Assembly: GCA_023333565.1 (NCBI GenBank)
Contig: JAJKFH010000209.1
Coordinates: forward strand, 604,001 to 668,000
Source of the DNA: Puffinus mauretanicus
Lineage: Eukaryota; Chordata; Aves; Procellariiformes; Procellariidae
Direction of reading: 5' to 3'
Length of the DNA stretch: 64,000 nt
The notes under the pieces are model-generated. The model saw only the letters and a program-made list of their open reading frames with translations, searched no databases and had not been told where the DNA came from. Numbering within the stretch: the first letter of the stretch is position 1; every line of letters begins with the position of its first letter. Shown here piece after piece: positions 49,614 to 58,100 of the stretch. Both the position numbers and the translations under genes were made by a program.

Positions 49614-52605
49614 ACTGTGGTCTCCAGGGGGTATGTAGGTCCCACTTGATGCCTAAAATTTTGCTAATTTGCTGGACCATTTCTGCCACAAAATGCGGTC
49701 CCCTATCAGAAGACATTCCTATTGGTACTCCAAATCTAGGTATTATTTCTTTCAATAATATTTTGACTACCTCTTTGGCTTTGTTGGTGCGGCAAGGAAA
49801 GGCCTCCGGCCACCCAGAAAATGTGTCAATCAACACTAACAAATATCTACACCCATTTTGGCTGGGTAACTCAGAAAAATCAATTTGCCAATAATCTCCA
49901 GGAGAATTTCCTTGCTTTATTACTCCTAATGGTGGTTTCTTTTGGTTCAAAGGATTATTCTTATGACAAATTAGACACTTAGCTACTATTGATTTAACTA
50001 TTCCTGTCATTCCCACGCAAACTGCAAATGTTTTCAAATTAGATACCATTGCATCTATTCCCCAATGTGTCTGCTCATGCTTTTCTCTTGCAAGTTCTAT
50101 CATAACTTGCGGAGTCACTATTACTTGTTTTTCCGGTGTTACCCACCATCCTTCGGCATTTTGGGATGCCTTTAATTGCTCTGCCAATTGGTTATCCAAT
50201 TTACTATATTTTGGTTTTGAATCAGGGAGTTTTATGTGTTTTACTGGTACTAGTGCAAGGATGCCTTGTTTTGCTGCCTCTTTTGCAGCTTTATCTGCCA
50301 ATCGATTACCTATGTTTACTACTGTTTGACCAAACTGGTGGGCTTTGCAATGCATTACTGCTACTTCTTTCGGTTTCTGTACGTCTTCTAGAAGTTGGAG
50401 AATTTCTTCCTTGTATTTTATAGATGTTCCTTGAGCTGATAACAATCCTCTCTCTTTCCAAATAGCTCCATGAGCATGGATCACACCAAACGCATATTTA
50501 GAATCAGTCCAAATGTTTACCCTTTTTCCCTCAGCAATTCGCAGAGCTCGCCTTAATGCAACCAGTTCTGCTTTCTGTGCTGAGGTATTTGTAGGCAGCA
50601 TCCCTGATTCCAGTACCTCGGTGGTGGTGACAACAGCATACCCGGCCGTTCGCTTTCCTTCCTGGACAAAGCTGCTTCCATCAGTAAACAGTTCCAAGTC
50701 AGGATGTTCCAGAGGTTCATCTCTCAAATCCAATCTACTGGAATAGACTTGTTCAATGGTTAGCAAACAATCATGTTCTAAACTTCCTGCTGGATTCTCT
50801 GTTGTTAGAAATATTGCTGGATTGACAATTGGTGTGGTCTTCAGTTCCACATCATCTTGTTCCAATAGGACAACCTGGTATTTTAGCATTCTGCTAGGGG
50901 ACAACCAATGACCCCCCTTTTGCTCTAGAACAGTTATCACCATGTGTGGGGCATATACCACCATCTTTTGTCCCATAGTCAACTTTCGAGCCTCTTGGAT
51001 CAACAACACTGTTGCTGCTACAGCACGCAAACATCCCGGCCATCCTTTACTCACATTCTCAAGTTGTTTGGAGAAATACCCAACCGGTCTTTTCCAGGAT
51101 CCCAATCTTTGTGTCAGAACTCCCAGGGCCAGATGTTGTCTCTCGTGGACAAACAGCTCGAACGGCTTAGTCACATCAGGTAGTCCTAAAGCAGGAGCCA
51201 TCATCAATGCTTTCTTTAATTTTTTAAATGACTTTCGGCATTCAGGTGTCCAGGTCAAATACCGATCTTTGGATTCTTTCAAAGCCTCGTATAGTGGCTT
51301 TACATACAGTCCATAATTCACAATCCAAAGTCGGCACCATCCAACCATTCCCAAAAAGGCTCTCAATTCCTTTGGGCTATTTGGTTCAGGGGTCTGACAA
51401 ATTGCTTCTTTTCTTTCATTCCCCAATTGTCTCTGTCCCTGGGATATTTCAAAACCCAGGTAAATCACAGTTTCTTTTCCTATTTGGGCTTTAGTCTTAG
51501 AGACTCTATATCCACCTTGGCCCAGGAAGTTCAATAAACTAATAGTACTCTCAAGGCACTCCTTTTTGTTTTCTGCCGCTATCAAGATATCATCCACATA
51601 CTGTAACAATGTGCCTTTCCCCTGATTCTGTTTCTTCCATATTTCCAGTTCTTTTGCCAATTGGTTTCCAAATATTGTAGGGCTATTTTTAAACCCTTGT
51701 GGAAGTACAGTCCATGTCAATTGTGTCTTCCGTCCTGTGGTGGGGCTTTCCCATTCAAAAGCAAATATGCTTTGGCTTTTTACATCCAGGGGTATGCAAA
51801 AGAAGGCATCCTTTAAATCCAGTACAGTAAACCATTTATGTTCCTCTTTTAGAGAGGTCAATAAAGTATATGGGTTAGCTACAACTGGATGCATATCTTG
51901 CACTATTTGATTTATAGCTCTCAAATCTTGGACTAATCGATATTCTTTTCCTCCAGATTTCTTTACTGGCAATATGGGAGTGTTATATTCTGATTCACAT
52001 TCTACCAAGAGCCCATATTCTAAAAATTTTGAAATCAATTCTTCTAATCCTTTCCGAGCCTCCCACTTAATAGGGTATTGTTTTTGTCTTACCGGCTTGG
52101 CTCCAGGTTTCAGGTTTACTTTTACCGGTTCTGCCAACTTAGATCGTCCTGGTATTCCACTCGCCCAAACCAATGGAATTACTGCATTTTCCACTTCTTC
52201 TGGAATTTGTTCTTCCTTGGGGAAATCCTGCAACATAAACGCCTTTGCCTCCATAATTTTTGACTCTGGTACTAACAATTTAATTTCCCCATCTCTAAAA
52301 GTTATCTGCGCATTTAACTTACTTAACAAATCTCGCCCTAATAAGGGCAATGGGCATTCTGGCATATATAAAAACTGATGAGTTACCCACTGTTTTCCCA
52401 ATTTAAACTTTAATGGTTCTAAAAAGGGTCGGTTCTCTCTTTGCCCTGTCGCACCAACAACATTAACTGATCTATTACTAAGTCCCCCCTTACACATATT
52501 TAGTACTGAATAGGTAGCTCCTGTATCTACTAAAAATTCTATTTCTTCATCCCCTAGCCTTAACATAACCAGAGGTTCAGCTAGGGTTGATTCCTCCGGT
52601 CCCCT
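49594..52605 (-). CDS. pol: pro-pol polyprotein, truncated in integrase
   Basis: The frame follows the gag UGA directly, and numbering is from the Met at 52566 (990 residues). Protease has DTGA at 14-17. Reverse transcriptase has catalytic Asp 250 (VLDLKDAF) and YVDD at 323-326. RNase H shows all four acidic residues: Asp 629, Glu 667, Asp 688, Asp 758. Integrase has its zinc-binding His 830, His 834, Cys 864 and Cys 867, then catalytic Asp 896 and Asp 954. The third catalytic residue, Glu, is expected a few residues after PQSS but is lost: the deletion junction follows PQSS and the frame stops four codons later. The C-terminal integrase domain is absent too. It is expressed, if at all, as a Gag-Pol fusion by readthrough. 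Protease, reverse transcriptase and RNase H look complete, while integrase cannot be active. There is no internal stop or frameshift up to the junction. Confidence 0.95.
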   Translation of the reverse strand, partial: RGPEESTLAEPLVMLRLGDEEIEFLVDTGATYSVLNMCKGGLSNRSVNVVGATGQRENRPFLEPLKFKLGKQWVTHQFLYMPECPLPLLGRDLLSKLNAQITFRDGEIKLLVPESKIMEAKAFMLQDFPKEEQIPEEVENAVIPLVWASGIPGRSKLAEPVKVNLKPGAKPVRQKQYPIKWEARKGLEELISKFLEYGLLVECESEYNTPILPVKKSGGKEYRLVQDLRAINQIVQDMHPVVANPYTLLTSLKEEHKWFTVLDLKDAFFCIPLDVKSQSIFAFEWESPTTGRKTQLTWTVLPQGFKNSPTIFGNQLAKELEIWKKQNQGKGTLLQYVDDILIAAENKKECLESTISLLNFLGQGGYRVSKTKAQIGKETVIYLGFEISQGQRQLGNERKEAICQTPEPNSPKELRAFLGMVGWCRLWIVNYGLYVKPLYEALKESKDRYLTWTPECRKSFKKLKKALMMAPALGLPDVTKPFELFVHERQHLALGVLTQRLGSWKRPVGYFSKQLENVSKGWPGCLRAVAATVLLIQEARKLTMGQKMVVYAPHMVITVLEQKGGHWLSPSRMLKYQVVLLEQDDVELKTTPIVNPAIFLTTENPAGSLEHDCLLTIEQVYSSRLDLRDEPLEHPDLELFTDGSSFVQEGKRTAGYAVVTTTEVLESGMLPTNTSAQKAELVALRRALRIAEGKRVNIWTDSKYAFGVIHAHGAIWKERGLLSAQGTSIKYKEEILQLLEDVQKPKEVAVMHCKAHQFGQTVVNIGNRLADKAAKEAAKQGILALVPVKHIKLPDSKPKYSKLDNQLAEQLKASQNAEGWWVTPEKQVIVTPQVMIELAREKHEQTHWGIDAMVSNLKTFAVCVGMTGIVKSIVAKCLICHKNNPLNQKKPPLGVIKQGNSPGDYWQIDFSELPSQNGCRYLLVLIDTFSGWPEAFPCRTNKAKEVVKILLKEIIPRFGVPIGMSSDRGPHFVAEMVQQISKILGIKWDLHTPWRPQSSRKVS
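49602..49617 (-). other. internal deletion junction, pol to env TM
   Basis: On the minus strand the conserved integrase codons for PQSS run directly into the env TM frame QVEKLAN. The shared bases around TCAAGT make the exact breakpoint uncertain by several bases, as expected of a deletion at short homology. Compared with a typical gammaretroviral layout, the end of integrase, the surface subunit and the N-terminal TM are missing, probably 1.5-2 kb in total (inference). Confidence 0.8.
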
Positions 52606-52608
52606 TCA
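52552..52608 (-). promoter_or_regulatory. gag UGA readthrough signal with H-type pseudoknot
   Basis: The gag stop is UGA (52608-52606), in frame with pol. Six bases later CCGGAGG (52599-52593) can pair with CCTCTGG (52575-52569), seven pairs including one G-U. Within that loop CCCTAGC (52586-52580) is perfectly complementary to GCTAGGG (52558-52552), seven Watson-Crick pairs. Together they make an H-type pseudoknot just downstream of the stop, as in murine leukaemia virus, where a UAG is read through. The folding was done by eye. Confidence 0.75.
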
Positions 52609-54108
52609 TAAATCTTCACCCAAGGTCATCAATTTGACTGCTTGAAGAGTTGGATCTAATTCTCTAATTTTGGGGCATTCGTTCTTCCAGTGTCCATGCT
52701 CCTTGCACGCAGCACATTGGTCTTCCGCCAATCGGAGGTTTACCCTCTCTCTGTTTCCAACATTCATTCCACGTCCTCTTCCTCTACCCCTCCTATTATT
52801 TCCAGCTAGAACAGCCAGCAATTTTCCATCCCTTCGTGCATCCCTTCGTGCTTGTCTCAATTCTTTCTCTTTTTCTCTATTATTATACACAGTCCATGCA
52901 ATTTCAAGCATTTTACCCAAATTCCTAGATTCAGAACCTTCCAATTTCTGGAGTTTCTTCCTAATGTCTGGGGCCGATTGGCCCATAAATATAGAGGCCA
53001 ATTGCGCTTCTTCATCTGGTTTATCTAAATCTAAATTAGTATATTTTCTAGCAGTCTCCTTCAGTCTTTCCATGAAGGCTGAGGGAGACTCATTTGGTTC
53101 TTGTCTTACATCATATAATTTTGACCAATTCATTGCCTTGGGCATTGCATGTCTCACACCGTATAAAATCCACCTCTGATATCTGTTCAGCATCTCCCTG
53201 GGCCCTGGTTGATTAGGGTCCCATTCGGGATTCACGGATGGAAAATTCTGTTCCACTGTTCCCTGTAAACCCCCGCTAGCATGTGCCCCTTCTACCTGTT
53301 TCCTAGCAGCATTTAATACCATTCCTTTATCAGTATCATCAAGCAAAGCATCCAATATTACTTGTAAGTCACTCCAATCTGGATCCTGGGTTCTAATTAT
53401 TGTTTCAACCACTTTAGCCACTCTTTCAGGGTCCTCTCGATAAGTACCCGCAAGCTCTTTCCATGATCTCAATTCAGTGACAGAAAATGGAACTTTAACC
53501 AAAACCGGTCCTTCATTTCCTACTGCCTCTCGGAGAGGAGCTTGGAGGGAAGTAGGTCTTACTTCTCCTTGTTTTCCCCGTGTTCTTCCCGAAATTGGGC
53601 TGAATCCCCCTATTCCTCTTTCCACTGGAGGAACAGGGAGTTCATCATCCTCTAAATCCTGTTCCTCTCCTCCCCTCCTTCGGCGGGGAGCAATCATTAA
53701 TTCAATGTCTTCTCCCCCAGTTCCATTTTCTATCCTTTTCTTTTTACCACTCCTTTTCGAACCCTCGTCACTCAATACCATCATAGAATGATATGATCGC
53801 ATTCCACATTGTTTCTGCCACTCCGGATGGTTTCGCAGTGTGAAAAACAAATCAACATATGCCATCTCATCCCATTTACCTTCCCTCTTACAAAATAACA
53901 TCAATTGCAAGATAGTATTATATTGCAATGTTCCATTCTCTGGCCATTTTTCCCCATCTTCCAATTTATACATGGGCCACCAATTATTACAATATTCAAT
54001 TAGCTGTTTCCGAGTCAAAGGATCACCTCCCAGATCTTTCCAATGTTTCAAAATACATCCCAAAGGTGTTCTTTGTGGGACAGGTTTTTTGCTCGGAAAA
54101 GTACCCAT
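52606..54108 (-). CDS. gag: Gag polyprotein, gammaretrovirus-like
   Basis: A 500-residue structural polyprotein that would assemble the virus core at the membrane. The start MGTFPSKK gives Gly 2 in a myristoylation context, and the ATG at 54108 has a good initiation context (GAGGATGG). Matrix covers about 1-110, with the WP...WPENGT motif at about 44-60 typical of gammaretroviral matrix. A charged, proline-containing linker lies at about 110-200 with PVPPV near 158-162; I see no PPxY late motif. Capsid covers about 200-410, with the major homology region QEPNESPSAFMERLKE at about 336-351. A basic stretch with GRGRGRG (about 441-447) is followed by one zinc finger, Cys 465, Cys 468, His 473, Cys 478. 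The frame ends at UGA and continues in the same frame into protease. It is intact throughout, and its length fits the family. Confidence 0.95.
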   Translation of the reverse strand: MGTFPSKKPVPQRTPLGCILKHWKDLGGDPLTRKQLIEYCNNWWPMYKLEDGEKWPENGTLQYNTILQLMLFCKREGKWDEMAYVDLFFTLRNHPEWQKQCGMRSYHSMMVLSDEGSKRSGKKKRIENGTGGEDIELMIAPRRRRGGEEQDLEDDELPVPPVERGIGGFSPISGRTRGKQGEVRPTSLQAPLREAVGNEGPVLVKVPFSVTELRSWKELAGTYREDPERVAKVVETIIRTQDPDWSDLQVILDALLDDTDKGMVLNAARKQVEGAHASGGLQGTVEQNFPSVNPEWDPNQPGPREMLNRYQRWILYGVRHAMPKAMNWSKLYDVRQEPNESPSAFMERLKETARKYTNLDLDKPDEEAQLASIFMGQSAPDIRKKLQKLEGSESRNLGKMLEIAWTVYNNREKEKELRQARRDARRDGKLLAVLAGNNRRGRGRGRGMNVGNRERVNLRLAEDQCAACKEHGHWKNECPKIRELDPTLQAVKLMTLGEDL

Positions 54109-54242
54109 CCTCCGAGGACTAGTGAGTGTGATTGTGCACTATCACCAGTCACTAGTCAGAGGGACCCCAACCCTTGGTGGAGCTCCCTCTCCTGTTGGAG
54201 CTCCCCCTCCGGGACTCCAACCCCTCCTTTACCCGGGTCTCT

Positions 54243-54344
54243 AGCCCAACCCTGCGAAGCTTTCGCCACGACTTATGGGCAGGCGTTACTACTAGGTACC
54301 TCTCAGCCCAACTCTGCGTAGCTTTCGCCGCGCCTTACGAGCAG
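54243..54344 (-). repeat. imperfect tandem repeat in the viral leader
   Basis: Two 40-bp copies (54243-54282 and 54305-54344) spaced 62 bp apart match at about 34 of 40 positions; both contain CTTTCGCC and end GCAG on the plus strand. They lie between the candidate splice donor and gag. Duplication of a structural or packaging element is possible but unproven. Confidence 0.75.
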
Positions 54345-54390
54345 ACCGCGGGGACTCTACCCCTTTCCTTTTTAGAAAAGAATGCCTTTT

Positions 54391-54397
54391 TACCTGT
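54391..54397 (-). promoter_or_regulatory. candidate 5' splice donor in the leader
   Basis: On the minus strand GAACAG is followed by GTAAAAAGG, with the cut after 54394. It sits downstream of the primer binding site and upstream of gag, where gammaretroviruses have the donor for the spliced env mRNA. Env is now deleted, so it may have no use in this copy. Confidence 0.4.
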
Positions 54398-54513
54398 TCC
54401 AGGGGACTTGCTTTGAATTCTTCGGTCCGGGGATCAGAGGTTCTCCCCGAGAATCCCTCGGTGCCGGCTGGAGGTCCTGTGATCCCACGGATCCGCCGAG
54501 ATTCACAAGCGGA

Positions 54514-54531
54514 GTCCCATCTGGGTCGCCA
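54514..54531 (-). promoter_or_regulatory. primer binding site, tRNA-Arg-like
   Basis: TGGCGACCCAGATGGGAC lies four bases inside the 5' LTR. From memory it matches the complement of a vertebrate tRNA-Arg (CCT) 3' end except at positions 5 and 6. Gammaretroviruses more often use tRNA-Pro. The tRNA assignment is unchecked; the position and the leading TGG support a primer binding site. Confidence 0.75.
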
Positions 54532-54535
54532 AAAC

Positions 54536-55183
54536 TGTCACCGAAATCGGGAAGAAACCTCGTAACACCAATGTAGTGTTAAAAGGCAGGCATTCTTTAT
54601 TGGCAGCGCTGGGGACACGGGGGATCGCTCCACCACAGCGTGTCCGATTTGTTGCACCTTTTACCATAAATTGATACAATAAAATCATAAATATACATAA
54701 CATTACATCATTTACTGATACATATGCATGACTAGTCTTCGCTTCGTATTAAAATGAGCTCTCCTCCCATTTGCGCCTGCGCACTGTTGCTTGGTGGTGG
54801 TCGTCAGGGGTCTTGGAGATGAAGGCTAGTGACTCCTCTTCGTCACCGTTGGCTGACCCTTCTACTTTGCGCAGACTCAGTGGCTTTTTGGCTTCTATCC
54901 AACCTAGGTGATTTGCTTCAACTGGTTTCTTCTAAGCATCAGTTGCTTCTTACAATAGTACACTAAATCATCTTCTAATATTTAACAAACCAACAGCCCC
55001 TCATGTTCCTAAACTTATTTGTACATCAAGAACATTAACAGAACACTCTATATACTTGAATTTATAATAACTATTTGTTTCAAACATCTACTCCCAGCAA
55101 CTAGTGATTTCTTTTGATTTAACCCAATCATGGTTTGGGGCTTTACAAAGGATTTTATAGCAAAGCAGCACTATATGGTAAAT
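54536..55183 (-). repeat. 5' LTR of the provirus
   Basis: A 648-bp LTR differing from the 3' copy by nine substitutions and a 1-bp deletion. The outermost two bases of U3 (plus-strand AT at 55182-55183) do not match the CA found in the other LTR, so this terminus has mutated or the end is slightly truncated. An AATAAA is conserved at 54596-54601. The TATA-like site reads TATCAAT. Confidence 0.93.
54596..54601 (-). promoter_or_regulatory. polyadenylation signal of the 5' LTR
   Basis: AATAAA on the minus strand at the position equivalent to that in the 3' LTR, and unchanged between the two. Confidence 0.65.
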
Positions 55184-58100
55184 AAATAGGATATTTTTAA
55201 TTACTATTATTCAGGTATATATATTATTTCATGGAAGCATATACTTAAGGGATTTTTAACAGACCTGTTTTTACGGGTGGTTGTGGATGTCTTCGTTTCT
55301 TTTGCATGCTAAAAAGACACACAGAAACCAAAAACATCCTTCGTACATTGCAGCCCAAGCAGTAAGCTGTGATTTAGGGACTCTTCTGTCACAGACCAAA
55401 CAAAGACTGACAAAACTGTTAGCGGACTTCTAAGGTTTTATGTGCAAAGTTTCCAAAAAAATGTTAAATTCATTTCATAGCACATTTATAAAGTATGGAA
55501 ATGTTACTGCTGCTTCTTCATACAGCAGCAGGAGGCACAGAAAGTTTAATACTTCCTAATATTACCCAAAGACTCTGTGGTGCGGACAAGAATTGAATGA
55601 AGGTCTCCTGAATCCCTGTTCAGAGCAAACTGGTTTGCTTTCATCCAATAATCCCTGACTGCCAGAGGCTATTGCAGGGTGGCCTAAATTAAAGGAACCC
55701 TGAGGTAGTGTTAATTTGTGCCATAAGGTCAAAACAGTCTCTATTAACCCGAAGGCTTTGTTAGTACAATGGTGGCGTAGTCACTTTTGCTGGTTTTTTC
55801 TTGTTGCTCAACTGAGCACAGCCTAGCCAGTCCTAAACACTGGACACTGAGGTGTTAAAATTTATTTGCCATTAGAAAGTCTTGAACAACAATTTATGCT
55901 AACAAAGTTCAGGCTAAGGTTGTTAATGAATTGTTTATATTTTGTGGTGTGTGGCAAGAATACTGTAAAAATAGCTTTTTCTACCCTACTATTGAATATC
56001 TACATTTTTAAAATAAAAAGCTAAAAAGAAAGTTAACTAAACTACTGACTATTCACCATTTTTTCTTTGTTTTTTTCTCTGAAGAATAGTACTTCCACAA
56101 TGCTGGTAGGAATGTGAACGCTTGTAAACAGCAAAAAATGGGGTGTATAAGGATAGTTAATTTGAATAGCTGTTCAAAATTTGAACAAGTGCTTATGAAC
56201 AGTCTCTAGAAATATTTGACCAGCTCCTCCTATACATACTGCTATAATACACACGTGGATGCGTTTCAGTATATATAACACCAGGTTTTTTATATTTATG
56301 CATTTTCTCATTAATCCATAAAGTGGATTTGTCCCATCTGCCATGCTATTGACTTTAGTCATTAGCAAAGATAAATTTAAACACAATGATTACCTCAAAA
56401 GTATTGTAGCTGTACAGTTCAGCTGCAATATTATCTTCATCATTTGGGGCCAAATCTTGAGTGTCAGCTCTGACTTCAGCATTCTTAGTGTTTACAAAGG
56501 CATTGGTGGATGGATGAGAAGGAAGGCTAGGATCTGGCAGGAAAAAAACTCTGTTCTTCATAAAGAGAAACCAAACATTTTTCCTAATATGTCAGTGAAT
56601 TAAGTTTGAAAATGTGGCTGTAAAAACATTGTCATGTTTTGTAAGTCTAGTGTGCTAACAGCAAGCTACAAAACCCAACATCTTATGTGTATCAGCTACA
56701 TGTTTGCACATTGGCTGTATCAATTTCAAGAATGACTCCTAAGGTTACATCCCACTTTCATCCTAAGTCTGTTGGGAAATTGTTGTCGGTTTATGGAGGT
56801 TCTGCTTTGTGTGTTGGTAGTCGCTGTTCTTGCACTCAGAGCATCTATGGGTTTAACTTTTCCCCTCTGCTTCTCAGGGCCACCCACACAAACTACCATT
56901 TTTCTTTCTTTACCATATTGCTCTTTCTGTGGATTTTCAATTCTTTATTTATTCTTTTATTCTGTTTGTAATTGCGTGCTTCAATTTTGCAATTTAATGT
57001 GTACATTTGTTCTCAGTGGGTATTTGCCTTGCTTGCTAGGAATATTTCCATGTATTTTAACTGCATCTCCATTTAAGGTTTTGCACAAAAGATCTTGCTA
57101 GAACTGATGCTTTAGTCAGGACAGAACATACAGGACAAGAATTCATCTCAAGCCACAGTGGAGTAAACAGCTGTGTTCTTCATATAATGATTATTGGTGG
57201 AAGGGAATCTGGTACAGATACCTCAGAAGTGGGCCCACCTATTTTAATATAGCGAGGAATGTTTTGGTAAATTGGCTTACATTTGAAGTTCAACCACACA
57301 AGCTGTGCATCCTTTGTACGTGGAGAGACAGCTGTACAGAACTGCAGCCACAGTCAACAGATTTCAACTGGCCAGCAACTTTAAGAAATCCCCTTTCAGC
57401 ACAAAGCCAGATATCAAAATACTGGTCATATGTGCCCCTTACTGCCTAAGATTCTGCATTAGTTTATAATAGGAATTTGTTAATACTGTTTTTATAAAAG
57501 CAGAGGACAGAGGATTCTTTTGGCTCTTTTGAAGGTTCATTCCCCCATTTCTTGATCCTTCCACCCATTGCTACCACCACATCTTCTTATTTTGCCCGAT
57601 AGACATTCCTTCTTCCTAAATGCAGTAGCAGTGAGAGGCTTTAAATTTGTGTGTCCCCAGTGGAGCTCACTTCAGAGGGATTCTCAGGATGTCCTGCCTT
57701 CCCAAGGACAGGAAAGAAACGTTTTTTCATGGAAGACAAAAATTCAGACTAAAACCTGAGTAAGAGGTATGATAGGAATGATATCAAAACACCCCATGAA
57801 AATGTAGATAGGGCATTATTTTCAGATCCCATTGATTCCCTCAAGTATTTTCTAGCCAAGTTTTGTTTGGCTATTCCAGTCTTCTTGGCTTTGTATACTG
57901 TGCTAAAATTAGCTACATCCTTGAAAGCCGTATTAAATGTCATTGGATATATTCAAGCATTTACATGTTTTGGTGTTTTGCCTTGTTTTGAGCAATATAA
58001 CTTAATCAGCAGTCATGTGGCAACATCCAAGACAAGTACAATAATAGCCTTGTGTTCTATTTTTCATTAATTGAGATGGAGCTTGCACTTGTATTCATGT

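Larger units (their letters stand above)
54109..54513 (-). other. proviral 5' leader
   Basis: About 405 bp of GC-rich untranslated leader between the primer binding site and gag. It holds a candidate splice donor and an imperfect tandem repeat. By analogy with other retroviruses the RNA packaging signal should lie here, but I cannot locate it by sequence alone. Plus-strand open frames across this region have no recognisable content. Confidence 0.7.
48401..55183 (-). mobile_element. gammaretrovirus-like endogenous provirus, defective
   Basis: A 6.8-kb provirus on the minus strand with two LTRs. Assignment to the class I (gammaretrovirus-like) group rests on a single CCHC zinc finger in Gag, a YVDD reverse transcriptase box, gag and pol in one frame across a stop codon, and a gamma-type Env TM ectodomain. 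Gag and most of pol are open. A single internal deletion removed the end of integrase and most of env, so it cannot be autonomous. The LTRs differ by 9 substitutions and one 1-bp indel. No clean target duplication is visible: with the right end at 55183 the flanking hexamers ATACAG and AAATAG agree at four of six positions. Confidence 0.95.

Noticed and set aside
49646..54416. Many plus-strand open frames up to 169 codons across the provirus (for example 52670-53179 and 51974-52378)
   Set aside because: They are antisense shadows of the open gag and pol frames and contain no recognisable protein.
54511..54531. tRNA-like sequence ending in GCCA
   Set aside because: It is the primer binding site, the complement of a tRNA 3' end, not a tRNA gene; no cloverleaf precedes it.
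56687..57101. Two overlapping Cys/Phe/Leu-rich plus-strand frames
   Set aside because: They read T-rich sequence in two frames; a membrane-like look arises from composition alone.
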